NCBI RefSeq assembly: GCF_020165495.1 | Contig: NZ_JAIUIE010000010.1 | Span: 114,319 to 178,318 of the forward strand | From: Mesorhizobium sp. BR1-1-16 | Lineage (GTDB): Bacteria; Pseudomonadota; Alphaproteobacteria; Rhizobiales; Kaistiaceae | Length of the DNA: 64,000 nucleotides | Reading direction: 5' to 3' | Notes under the pieces: generated by a model | The model's database searches: none | What the model was told of the DNA's origin: nothing | What the model saw: the letters and a program-made list of their open reading frames with translations, nothing else | Program-made: the position numbers and the translations under genes | In this document: piece by piece, positions 49,511 to 57,854 of the stretch | How positions within the stretch are numbered: position 1 is the stretch's first letter | Layout: the number at the start of each line of letters is the position of its first letter

Positions 49511-51118
49511 ATGACACTATCGCGCAGGACATTCCTTGGTGCAGCGGGTGCCGCAGGCATCGCCGCGGGGTTCGGCTTCAGCTTCGAGGCGAACGCACAG
49601 GATGCCGGAGCCATCACCATGGCGCTGGCGGTCCGCGGGCTCAACGGGCTGAGCCCGCAGCAGCCCGGTACGGTCGGGGCTGACAACTGGGTGATGTTCC
49701 AGATCTACGAGGGTCTCGTGAAGGTGCCAGACGGCAACTACGCGAACCGGCCTGAGGACTTCCTTCCCTCGCTCGCCGAAAGCTGGGAGTCGACGAGCGA
49801 CGCGCTGACCTGGACCTATCACCTGCGCAAGGGCGTCCAGTTCCATAAAGGTTATGGCGAGATGACGGCCGATGACGTGCTGTTCTGCTACAATCGCCAG
49901 CTCGATCCGAAGACGGTCACCGTCAACAAGCTCTACTTCAAGAATATCGCGTCGATCGAGGCGCCGGACGCCTATACCGTCGTCATCAAGCTGACGCAGC
50001 CCGATCCGATGTTCAACGGCACGGTCGTCTCGACCCTGTCGGCTGGAATCATGAGCAGGAAGGCCTTCGAGGAGAAGGGCGCCGGCTTCAATTTCGATCC
50101 GATCGGCACCGGGCCCTTCCAGCTCGAAAGCTATGACGACGCGCAGGGTGCGATGCTCGTCGCCTTCCCCGACTTCCATGGAGAGAAGGCCGCGGCGGAG
50201 CGACTGACCTTCACCTTCATCGCCGACACCACCGCCCGCACGCTCGCATTCGCCTCCGGTCAGATCGACATGATCGACGGCGTCCGCTCGCCGGGCTGGA
50301 TCGAATCCATGCAGCAAAGGTCCGCCGACACGAAATTCGACGTGACCTCGCCCGGCAGCTTCAATTTCCTGCATCTGAACCTGACGCGGAAGCCGCTCGA
50401 CGACATCCGCGTGCGGCAGGCAATCCGCTATGCGATCGACAACGAGCAGATCGCGCAGGCCTATGGTGCCGTGGCCAAGCCGATGGTCGGCCTCATCGCC
50501 AGCCAGTTCGAGGGCTCGGTGACCAAGGACGAACTGCCCGCGGACCTCAAATACAACTACGATCCGGAAAAGGCCAAGGCGCTGCTTGCCGAGGCCGGCC
50601 TCGGCGGCGGGGTCACCATCCCCTGTTATGTCAGCCAGCGCGAAGACTATCAGACGATCATGCTGATCGTTCAGGAACAGCTGCGCACGGTCGGCATCAC
50701 CCTCGATATGCCGGTCATCGAGCACAACACGTTCCATGCGGACAACCGCAACGACAAGAACGCCATGCCGCTGAACTCGACCAGCTATCCCCCGCTGCCG
50801 CTCAATATCTTCGCCCAGCAGGTGTCGGGGCCAGCGGCGGTCAAGGCCGACGGTACCGGCGGCGGCAATTACAGCCATTACGGCGTGGTGATCCCGGGCG
50901 TCGATCAGCTTCTGGATCAGGCACGTCAGGAGCCGAGCTTCGAGGCCCGCACGGCCATCTTCAAGCAGATCGAGACCAAGATCCTGTCCGATCTTCCCTG
51001 TCTCGGGATCATCACGCTCGGCTATGTCGTGGCGCGGAACCCGCGCGTCGATCTTGGATACGAAGTCGTATCGGGCGGGGCCGCCTGGGCCCTCTGGCGC
51101 GCGCGTCGCGCGAGCTGA
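49511..51118 (+). CDS. Family 5 extracellular solute-binding protein
   Basis: Large periplasmic binding protein of the Dpp/Opp type, 535 aa, with a Tat signal peptide (LSRRTFLGAAGAAGIAAGFG). Typical segments include YHLRKGVQFHKGYGEMTADD, DPIGTGPFQLESYD and VRQAIRYAIDN. The C-terminus LGYEVVSGGAAWALW is shared with the paralogue at 56175. Family 5 proteins carry peptides, nickel or, often in rhizobia, oligosaccharides. First gene of the operon with two permeases and the fused ATPase. Confidence 0.94.
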   Translation: MTLSRRTFLGAAGAAGIAAGFGFSFEANAQDAGAITMALAVRGLNGLSPQQPGTVGADNWVMFQIYEGLVKVPDGNYANRPEDFLPSLAESWESTSDALTWTYHLRKGVQFHKGYGEMTADDVLFCYNRQLDPKTVTVNKLYFKNIASIEAPDAYTVVIKLTQPDPMFNGTVVSTLSAGIMSRKAFEEKGAGFNFDPIGTGPFQLESYDDAQGAMLVAFPDFHGEKAAAERLTFTFIADTTARTLAFASGQIDMIDGVRSPGWIESMQQRSADTKFDVTSPGSFNFLHLNLTRKPLDDIRVRQAIRYAIDNEQIAQAYGAVAKPMVGLIASQFEGSVTKDELPADLKYNYDPEKAKALLAEAGLGGGVTIPCYVSQREDYQTIMLIVQEQLRTVGITLDMPVIEHNTFHADNRNDKNAMPLNSTSYPPLPLNIFAQQVSGPAAVKADGTGGGNYSHYGVVIPGVDQLLDQARQEPSFEARTAIFKQIETKILSDLPCLGIITLGYVVARNPRVDLGYEVVSGGAAWALWRARRAS

Positions 51119-51186
51119 TGACGAGGATGGCGCGCCGCCGTGCCATCCGAGACTGACGATCTACCGGAAACCGGAGAAAGCGGCTC

Positions 51187-52122
51187 GTGGGGCGTACTCT
51201 GATCTTGCGATTGCTCGATGCAATCCCGACCGTCTTCCTGGTGCTGGTCCTCGTCTTCTTCGCGATGCGCATCCTGCCGGGCGATCCGGCGCTGGCAGCG
51301 CTCGGTGATACGGCGACGCCCGAGCAGCTTGCGATCCTGCGCGAACAAATGGGGCTGAACGATCCGCTCTGGCTGCAATTCGTGACCTTCGTGCGTGGCG
51401 TGTTCACGCTGGACTTCGGCACATCCTTGTCGAACGGACGCCAGGTCACCCAGCTCATCGCCTACAATCTGCCCTACACGATCGAACTGACGATCGTCGC
51501 CATGATCATGGGTGTCCTCGCCGGGGTGCCGCTCGGGGTCATGGCGGCGACGCATCGCAACAAGCTGCCGGACAGCGGCGTCCGCGTATTCTCGCTGATC
51601 GGCTATGCGGTCCCCGACTTCTATCTGGGGGCGCTTCTGCTCATCACCTTCGCGCTCAATCTCGGATGGTTCCCCATCAACGGCGGCGGCGAAGGATTTG
51701 CCGACCGATTGTACCATGTCTTCCTGCCTGCGCTGACGCTCGCCTTCGTCAAGGCGGCCTTCATCGGCCGGCTCACCAGAACCTCGCTCCTCGAGGTTCT
51801 CGGGAAGGATTTCGTGCGCACCGCTCGCGCCAAGGGCGCGACGGAACGCCGGGTCATCTATCGTCACGGCCTGCGCAATGCGCTCCTGCCAATCACGACC
51901 GGTCTCGGGCTGAGCCTTCTCGCAACGCTCTCGGGATCGGTGGCCATCGAACTGGTCTTCAATCGTCCCGGCATCGGCAAGCTGCTCGTCAATGCCATTT
52001 CGGAACGCGATTACGCGGTCATCCAGGGCGGAGTCGTGGTCTTCGCCATCATTGTCGTGGCCGTCAATCTCATCATGGACCTCGTCTACATCATGGTCGA
52101 TCCCCGTATGCGAGGAAACTAA
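51187..52122 (+). CDS. DppB-like ABC permease
   Basis: Inner-membrane permease, 311 aa, GTG start. Opening RLLDAIPTVFLVLVLVFFAM, then ILPGDPA, is characteristic of DppB/OppB. The docking loop RTARAKGATERRVIYRHGLR is intact. Six membrane segments. Its stop overlaps the DppC-like start (TAATG). Confidence 0.94.
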   Translation: MGRTLILRLLDAIPTVFLVLVLVFFAMRILPGDPALAALGDTATPEQLAILREQMGLNDPLWLQFVTFVRGVFTLDFGTSLSNGRQVTQLIAYNLPYTIELTIVAMIMGVLAGVPLGVMAATHRNKLPDSGVRVFSLIGYAVPDFYLGALLLITFALNLGWFPINGGGEGFADRLYHVFLPALTLAFVKAAFIGRLTRTSLLEVLGKDFVRTARAKGATERRVIYRHGLRNALLPITTGLGLSLLATLSGSVAIELVFNRPGIGKLLVNAISERDYAVIQGGVVVFAIIVVAVNLIMDLVYIMVDPRMRGN

Positions 52123-53006
52123 TGAGCCTCATCAGCGATGCGCGGCCGAGCCTGCCGCCCCAGCCCTCGACGCTCGACTTGCTGCGCACGACGCTTTTCA
52201 GCAAGCCGGGAACGATATTCGCCGTCGCCATCATCGTCGTCTTTGTATTCGTCGCGGCCTTCGCGCCGTTTCTTGCTCCTTACGATCCGCTCTCGCAATC
52301 GATGATCAAGATCAACCGGCTGCCGAGCGCTGCAAATTGGCTCGGGACTGATCAGTTCGGGCGCGACGTCCTTTCGCGTATCATCTACGGATCGAGAAAC
52401 TCGCTGCTGTTCGGCCTGATCTCGCCCTTCTGCGCGGCGGTGGTGGGCAGCGCACTCGGTATCCTCGCGGGCTATTTCGGCGGCATCGTCGACCGCATCA
52501 TCTCGCGGGTCGTCGACCTTTTGCTCGCCTTCCCCGAACTGCTCCTTGCCATCCTCATCGCGGCGGTGCTCGGCGGCGGCTTCTGGAACGTCATCTTCGT
52601 CATCACGGTCGCCTTCGTCCCCGGCTTCGCCCGCGTCGCACGCGCGCAGACCATGGCCGCCAAGCGCGAGCCCTATGTCGAGGCGGCCATCGCGGTCGGG
52701 GTGCGGACGCCCGTCATCATCATCAGGCACATCATTCCGAACATCATGGCGCCCATCGTCGTGCTTGCGATGCTCTGGGTTGCTTCGGCGATCCGCCTTG
52801 AGGCGTCGCTGAGCTTCCTCGGCATCGGCACGCAGCCACCCAATCCGAGCTGGGGCAACATCATCCGCGACGGCCTCAACAACATCTTCGGTTCGCCATG
52901 GCCCATCATCGGCGCGGGTGCAGCCATCACGCTCGTCGTGCTCGCCTTCAATCTGGTCGGGGATGCGATCCGCGATGCGCTCGATCCATCCACTTCGTCC
53001 GAGTGA
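52122..53006 (+). CDS. DppC-like ABC permease
   Basis: Inner-membrane permease, 294 aa. NWLGTDQFGRDVLSRIIYGS is the DppC/OppC signature, and the docking loop EPYVEAAIAVGVRTPVIIIRH is present. Six membrane segments. Overlaps the DppB-like stop by one codon's worth of bases and is followed 13 bases later by the ATPase gene. Confidence 0.94.
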   Translation: MSLISDARPSLPPQPSTLDLLRTTLFSKPGTIFAVAIIVVFVFVAAFAPFLAPYDPLSQSMIKINRLPSAANWLGTDQFGRDVLSRIIYGSRNSLLFGLISPFCAAVVGSALGILAGYFGGIVDRIISRVVDLLLAFPELLLAILIAAVLGGGFWNVIFVITVAFVPGFARVARAQTMAAKREPYVEAAIAVGVRTPVIIIRHIIPNIMAPIVVLAMLWVASAIRLEASLSFLGIGTQPPNPSWGNIIRDGLNNIFGSPWPIIGAGAAITLVVLAFNLVGDAIRDALDPSTSSE

Positions 53007-53019
53007 GGCGGGAGAGATC

Positions 53020-54870
53020 ATGACGGCCACGAATTCCCCGCCTGTTCTCTCGGTTCGCGATCTGAGGACCAGCTTCCGTTCGCCGACCGGGTGGACCGAG
53101 ATCGTCAAGGGCATCTCCTTCGATGTCGAATCGAGCCGGACCTTGGCGGTGGTCGGTGAATCGGGCTCGGGCAAGAGCGTTACCGCGCTTTCGATCATGC
53201 GCCTTCTCGACCCAGCCTCGAGCCGGATCGAGGGATCGGTGTCGCTCGCCGGTCAGGAACTGATCGGCCTTCCCGAGCCGCAGATGCGCCTCGTGCGCGG
53301 CCGGAAGATTGGTATGGTCTTCCAGGAGGCGCTGACCAGTCTCAATCCCTTGGCCCGCATCGGCGATCAGATCGCGGAAGTGCTGACCATTCATGGCCAG
53401 ACAAGCCGCGCCGCCGCGAGGGCAGAAGCCGTGCGGCTGCTCGAGCGCGTCAAGATTCCGGCCGCCAAGGCTCGCTCCGGGGACCTTCCGCACAGCCTTT
53501 CGGGCGGCATGCGCCAGCGTGTCATGATCGCGATGGCGCTCGCCTGCAAGCCGAACCTCCTGATTGCCGACGAGCCGACCACCGCGCTCGACGTCACCAT
53601 CCAGGCCCAGATCCTGCAACTCATCAAGGAATTGCAGCAGGAAGAGGAAATGGGCGTCCTCTTCATCACCCATGACATGGGCGTCGTGGCCGAGATCGCG
53701 GATCGGACTGTGGTCATGCTGGGCGGCGAGGTCGTCGAGCAAGGTCCGACGGGCGCCATCTTCACGTCGGCCAAGAGCGCCTACACCCGGAGCCTGATTG
53801 CCGCCGTGCCGCAGCTTGGCAGCGCTCTCAGCGGGCAGCCGGAACATTTTCCGCTGATCGACAAGGCGACGGGACAACTGCGCGTCTCCGCGCCACGCCC
53901 CGACACGGTCGAACGCGCCGCGACGCCTGCGCTTTCGGTCCGCAATCTCGTCAAGCGTTTCGACATTCCTTCAGGCTTCTTCGGCGGCATCAAGGGCCGA
54001 GTGCATGCCGTAGAGAACGTATCGTTCGATCTCATGCCCGGGGAGACGCTGTCGCTTGTCGGGGAATCGGGGTGCGGAAAATCGACGACCGGCCGCACGA
54101 TCATGCGCCTGACCGAACCGCAGGGCGGCGAGGTTCGCATCAACGGCACCGATGTGCTCGCCCTCGACGCCGAGCGCATGCGCGACATGCGCCGTCATAT
54201 CCAGATGATCTTCCAGGATCCGTTCGCCAGCCTCAATCCGCGCATCCGCGTCGGAGAGGCAGTCGCGGAACCGTTTCTGACGCACAAGCTCGGCACCCGG
54301 GTAGAAGCGCAGGCTATGGTTGCGGATCTTCTGCAACGCGTCGGGCTCGATCCGCAGGTGGCCAATCGCTACCCGCAGCAATTCTCGGGCGGCCAGCGCC
54401 AGCGCATCTGCATTGCGCGCGCTTTGTCCCTGTCGCCGAAAGTCATCGTGGCGGACGAGTCCGTGTCCGGCCTGGATGTGTCCATCAAGGCGCAGGTGGT
54501 CAACCTGCTGCTGGATCTGCAGCAGCAACTGGGGCTCAGCTACCTTTTCATCTCGCATGACATGGCCGTGGTGGAGCGCATGAGCCACCGGGTCGCGGTC
54601 ATGTATCTCGGCGAGATCGTCGAGGTGGGCCCGACCAGGTCAGTGTTCGCCAATCCGCAGCACCCGTATACGAAGCGGCTGATCGCGGCCGTTCCCGTTC
54701 CTGATCCGGCACGGCGCAATCAATTGCGCGGTGTCGATAATTTCGAGATCAAAAGTCCGATTCGCAGCGTGGATTATGTCCCGCCGATGCGGCAGTATAG
54801 GGACCTCGGTGAAGGTCATCTGGTCCAGGAGTGGTCGGGAGACTGGTCGAGCCTGGCGCCGGCGGCCTAG
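53020..54870 (+). CDS. Fused DppD-DppF-type ABC ATPase
   Basis: Both peptide-type ATPases in one 616-aa protein. Domain 1 (about 8-270): Walker A GESGSGKSV, signature LSGGMRQR, Walker B LLIADEPTTALD. Domain 2 (about 305-590): Walker A GESGCGKST, signature FSGGQRQR, Walker B VIVADESVSGLD, with Ser replacing the usual Pro. The C-terminal oligopeptide-type extension (HPYTKRLIAAVPVPDP) is present after domain 2, and a shorter one after domain 1. All catalytic residues of both sites look intact. It serves the two permeases upstream. Confidence 0.95.
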   Translation: MTATNSPPVLSVRDLRTSFRSPTGWTEIVKGISFDVESSRTLAVVGESGSGKSVTALSIMRLLDPASSRIEGSVSLAGQELIGLPEPQMRLVRGRKIGMVFQEALTSLNPLARIGDQIAEVLTIHGQTSRAAARAEAVRLLERVKIPAAKARSGDLPHSLSGGMRQRVMIAMALACKPNLLIADEPTTALDVTIQAQILQLIKELQQEEEMGVLFITHDMGVVAEIADRTVVMLGGEVVEQGPTGAIFTSAKSAYTRSLIAAVPQLGSALSGQPEHFPLIDKATGQLRVSAPRPDTVERAATPALSVRNLVKRFDIPSGFFGGIKGRVHAVENVSFDLMPGETLSLVGESGCGKSTTGRTIMRLTEPQGGEVRINGTDVLALDAERMRDMRRHIQMIFQDPFASLNPRIRVGEAVAEPFLTHKLGTRVEAQAMVADLLQRVGLDPQVANRYPQQFSGGQRQRICIARALSLSPKVIVADESVSGLDVSIKAQVVNLLLDLQQQLGLSYLFISHDMAVVERMSHRVAVMYLGEIVEVGPTRSVFANPQHPYTKRLIAAVPVPDPARRNQLRGVDNFEIKSPIRSVDYVPPMRQYRDLGEGHLVQEWSGDWSSLAPAA

Positions 54871-55193
54871 CTGTCCATGGTGTCGCGATCAAGGTCGCGT
54901 ACGCTACAAGCGGCGGAAACGCGGGAAAAGACGGGCCGAACTCGGCTTCTGCCGCAAGAGCCCGGGTCGCCGCCGCAACGGTGGTTTGTTCTGGAGTGAC
55001 CGTCGATCGGAGACGGGCAGGGCCCATCGGCCGCGCCGCTGTCTGTCGATCGCAGGGAGTCAATTGCGAGCCGCCTCGGCCGCAGATTATTGACATTGTA
55101 GCGGAATAGCCTGCCGATCGCGTTCCGAAAACGGGGCGCGTGACATCACCGCCGCGGGGCGGGAAGTGGCCGACCTTGAGGGAGGACTTTGAT
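54871..55193. other. Intergenic region upstream of the IclR gene
   Basis: 323 bases without a supported gene. A TTGACA box occurs at 55090-55095, but no convincing -10 box follows at 16-18 bases. The reading frames here lack start signals. Confidence 0.4.
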
Positions 55194-56015
55194 ATGGCTT
55201 CCGTATCGCCTGGCAAGACTGAGGCTCGCGAACCGACCAGCCGGTCGGGAAGCGTGCAGTCGGTCGATCGCGCGCTCTCTCTGCTTGAAGCTCTTGGCGA
55301 GGATGAGGAAGGGTGCCGCCTGATCGATCTGGCGGGCCGGACCAATCTTTCGCCATCGACCGCGCACCGGCTGTTGACGACGCTGCAGAAGCGGCAGTTC
55401 GTCCAGTTCGATTCCACGGAGGGCCTTTGGCATGTCGGGCGCCAGAGCTTCATCGTCGGGGCGCGCTTCGTGCGCCGGCGTAATTTCGTCGCGACGGCGC
55501 TGCCCTATCTGAGGCGCCTGCGCGACTTGACGCGCGAAACCGCCAATCTCGGCTATATCGAGGATGGCGAGGTCGTCGTGCTGTCGCAGGTCGAGAGCCG
55601 CGAGATCATGCGTGCGATCAGTCGTGTCGGTGGGCATGTGCCGATCGTGAATTCGGGGCTGGGCAAGGCCATCCTCGCCACCTATTCGCCGGCGGAGGTC
55701 GCCGCCAGCGTGGCCGTGCGCGGCATGCAGCGTTTCACGCAAAAGTCCATCCTGCGCATGTCGGCGCTGAAGCAGGAGTTGGAGCGCGTGCGCAGCTCAG
55801 GCTATGCGGTCGACGACGAGGAATATCAGGTCGGGCTGCGCTGCATCGCGGCCACCGTCTACGATTCCCACTCGGAAGTTCTTTGCGCCGTTTCCGTATC
55901 TGGCCTGACCGCGCGCCTCACCTATGAACGCGTCGAGCCGGTCGGCGAAGTCGTCGCGCAGATAGCGCGGGAATTGACGATCTCGCTCGGCGGACGAGCA
56001 CCGGGAAACGAATAG
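55194..56015 (+). CDS. IclR-family transcription regulator
   Basis: Regulator of 273 aa, ATG after GAGGGAGGACTTTGAT. The winged helix (about 18-85) reads SVQSVDRALSLLEAL, then LSPSTAHRLLTTLQKRQFV; the effector domain contains VPIVNSGLGKAILA and GYAVDDEEYQVGLRCIA. It lies between the Dpp-type importer and the second binding-protein gene, so it most likely controls one or both. Members respond to aromatic or sugar acids. Confidence 0.94.
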   Translation: MASVSPGKTEAREPTSRSGSVQSVDRALSLLEALGEDEEGCRLIDLAGRTNLSPSTAHRLLTTLQKRQFVQFDSTEGLWHVGRQSFIVGARFVRRRNFVATALPYLRRLRDLTRETANLGYIEDGEVVVLSQVESREIMRAISRVGGHVPIVNSGLGKAILATYSPAEVAASVAVRGMQRFTQKSILRMSALKQELERVRSSGYAVDDEEYQVGLRCIAATVYDSHSEVLCAVSVSGLTARLTYERVEPVGEVVAQIARELTISLGGRAPGNE

Positions 56016-56050
56016 AGGACGCTGTAGAGGCGCGCACCGGCGGCAAGTTG

Positions 56051-56085
56051 TTTTCACGATGCGGAATGCTTCTGCATCGTGAAAA
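56051..56085. promoter_or_regulatory. Long perfect inverted repeat, possible operator
   Basis: TTTTCACGATGC and GCATCGTGAAAA form a perfect 12-bp inverted repeat with an 11-base spacer, between the IclR gene and the second binding-protein gene. T-runs lie at the 5' side and A-runs at the 3' side, the reverse of an intrinsic terminator, so an operator or a repeat element is more likely. Confidence 0.5.
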
Positions 56086-56174
56086 GCAAGACTAATTCCG
56101 GCCGACGCGATCAGCGCCTCGCATAACGTGTGTTCAGCGCATCCATGTATGTGCATCGGGGCGGGAGGAAAATG

Positions 56175-57767
56175 ATGATAAACCGGCGGACATTTCTGAA
56201 AGTTGGTGCGGCGGGCGCGTTCATCGCCAGCGGCGCAGGCCGAGCTGCCTTCGCCGCGGCGGAGAGCGGCACTTTGAGGGTCGCCTTTGCAGCAGGCGGG
56301 CCGCGCAATTTCGACGCCGCCAAGATCAACCAGGGCGCCGATGCCTGGACCATCAACCATGTCTATGATCGCCTGGTGACGGCGCCCCTCGGACGATATC
56401 CGAAGAGCCTCGACGAGTTGCAGCCGAGCCTCGCATTGTCCTGGACGGTTTCGGAGGATGCGCGAACCTGGACCTTCAAGCTGCGCGAAGGCGTGCAATT
56501 CCAGAAGGGCTATGGCGCGATGACGTCGGACGACGTCAAATACTCGCTGGAGCGGATGCTGGATCCGAAGCGTTCAGGCACCACCCGCGCGGTCTTCGAG
56601 AATATCGAGAGCATCGAGCCGGACGGGCCCTACAGCGTCGTCTTCAAGCTGAAGCGTCCCGATCCGCTGTTTCCCGTGAGTTCGCTGCTCGGCTATTCCA
56701 CCAATATCATGTCGCGGAAGGCGATCGAGGAGAAGGGCGAGAAGGCCATCGAGTTCGATCCGATCGGTACCGGACCCTATCAGGTGGAGAAGGTTTACGA
56801 GAACCCCGCTGACGGCGTCATGCTGACGGCCAATTCGCAGTTCTGGGGCCAGCAACCGGCAACGCCGCGCATCCATTTCAGCTATGTGGCGGATACGACC
56901 GCGCGCACACTGGCACTGCTCTCCGGCGATCTCGACATGATCGAGGGTGTGCGTGCGCCGGGCTGGGTCCCCTCGCTCCAGCAGAAGCAGCCGGGCCTCG
57001 GGTTCGACGTTTCCCGGCCCGGCAGCTTCTTCGGCATGCATGTCAATCTGAAGATCAAGCCCTTCGACGATCTGCGCGTGCGCCAGGGCATCTTCTACGC
57101 CATCGACCGCAAGGAGATCGCAGACGCCATGGCTCCGTTCGGGGCCGAGACCTTCGGCGTCAATCCGCCGAGTTTCCTCGGCGCCTTTACGGCCGAAACC
57201 ATTCCCGCCGATATCCGCTACAACGTAGACGTCGACAAATCCAAGGCGTTGCTGGCCGAAGCAGGTCTGCCGAACTTCACCTTTGATGCCTATACATCGC
57301 AGCGCGAAGATTATTCCTCCATCGCCCTGATGATCCAGGAACAGCTTCGCCGCGCCGGCATCACCATGAACCTGACGGTCAAGGAACATACGACGTTCCA
57401 TGCCAATCAGGTGTCCGGCACCAATACGCTCTCGATGCTGTCGGCGGCGTTCCCGCCCGTTCCGACAATGCCTCTGCTGCAGTATCTCTCTTCGACCAGC
57501 GCCGAGCCGGGCGGGCAGAATCTGAGCCGCTACGGCCTCGCAATGCCGGGTATTGACGACAAGATCGAGGCGGCCCTCTCCGAAGCCAATCTCGACAAGC
57601 GCCTCGAACTGGTGCGCGAGGCCGAGGCGCAGGTTCTGCGCGACGCAGTCTATCTTCCGATCTGCACCAATGGATTCCTGATGGTGCGAAGGGGCGGGGT
57701 CGAACTCGGCTACGAGGTGGTGTCGGGCGGCTCCGACTGGGATCTCACGCGGACGACGATCACCTGA
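56175..57767 (+). CDS. Family 5 extracellular solute-binding protein (second copy)
   Basis: Periplasmic binding protein, 530 aa, from the second of two adjacent ATGs, six bases after GGAGG. Tat signal peptide INRRTFLKVGAAGAFIAS. Clear paralogue of the protein at 49511: both have a QFxKGYGxMTxDD segment, DPIGTGP, a TTARTLA stretch followed by D-M-I-(D/E)-G-V-R, and end GYEVVSGG. No permease or ATPase gene follows, so it probably shares the importer encoded at 51187-54870 and widens its substrate range. A strong terminator follows. Confidence 0.93.
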   Translation: MINRRTFLKVGAAGAFIASGAGRAAFAAAESGTLRVAFAAGGPRNFDAAKINQGADAWTINHVYDRLVTAPLGRYPKSLDELQPSLALSWTVSEDARTWTFKLREGVQFQKGYGAMTSDDVKYSLERMLDPKRSGTTRAVFENIESIEPDGPYSVVFKLKRPDPLFPVSSLLGYSTNIMSRKAIEEKGEKAIEFDPIGTGPYQVEKVYENPADGVMLTANSQFWGQQPATPRIHFSYVADTTARTLALLSGDLDMIEGVRAPGWVPSLQQKQPGLGFDVSRPGSFFGMHVNLKIKPFDDLRVRQGIFYAIDRKEIADAMAPFGAETFGVNPPSFLGAFTAETIPADIRYNVDVDKSKALLAEAGLPNFTFDAYTSQREDYSSIALMIQEQLRRAGITMNLTVKEHTTFHANQVSGTNTLSMLSAAFPPVPTMPLLQYLSSTSAEPGGQNLSRYGLAMPGIDDKIEAALSEANLDKRLELVREAEAQVLRDAVYLPICTNGFLMVRRGGVELGYEVVSGGSDWDLTRTTIT

Positions 57768-57809
57768 CCAGAGTATACGGCCGTTGACGATGCCTCATCG
57801 GCCATGACT

Positions 57810-57837
57810 GCGCCGCCCGTCCGGGCGGCGCCTTTTT
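57810..57837 (+). terminator. Rho-independent terminator
   Basis: GCGCCGCCC pairs with GGGCGGCGC across a 4-base loop, followed at once by C and TTTTT. It ends transcription of the binding-protein gene and lies before the chosen start of the next gene. It would fall inside any longer version of that gene beginning at 57804, which argues against the longer start. Confidence 0.85.
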
Positions 57838-57854
57838 CCCGGAGTTGGATATCC

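Noticed and set aside
54831..55109. Short plus-strand frame after the fused ATPase
   Set aside because: It starts inside the ATPase gene without a ribosome site and has no recognisable domain.
57804..57854. Longer N-terminus for the hydrolase-like protein
   Set aside because: It would place a strong intrinsic terminator (57810-57837) inside the coding region and has no ribosome site.
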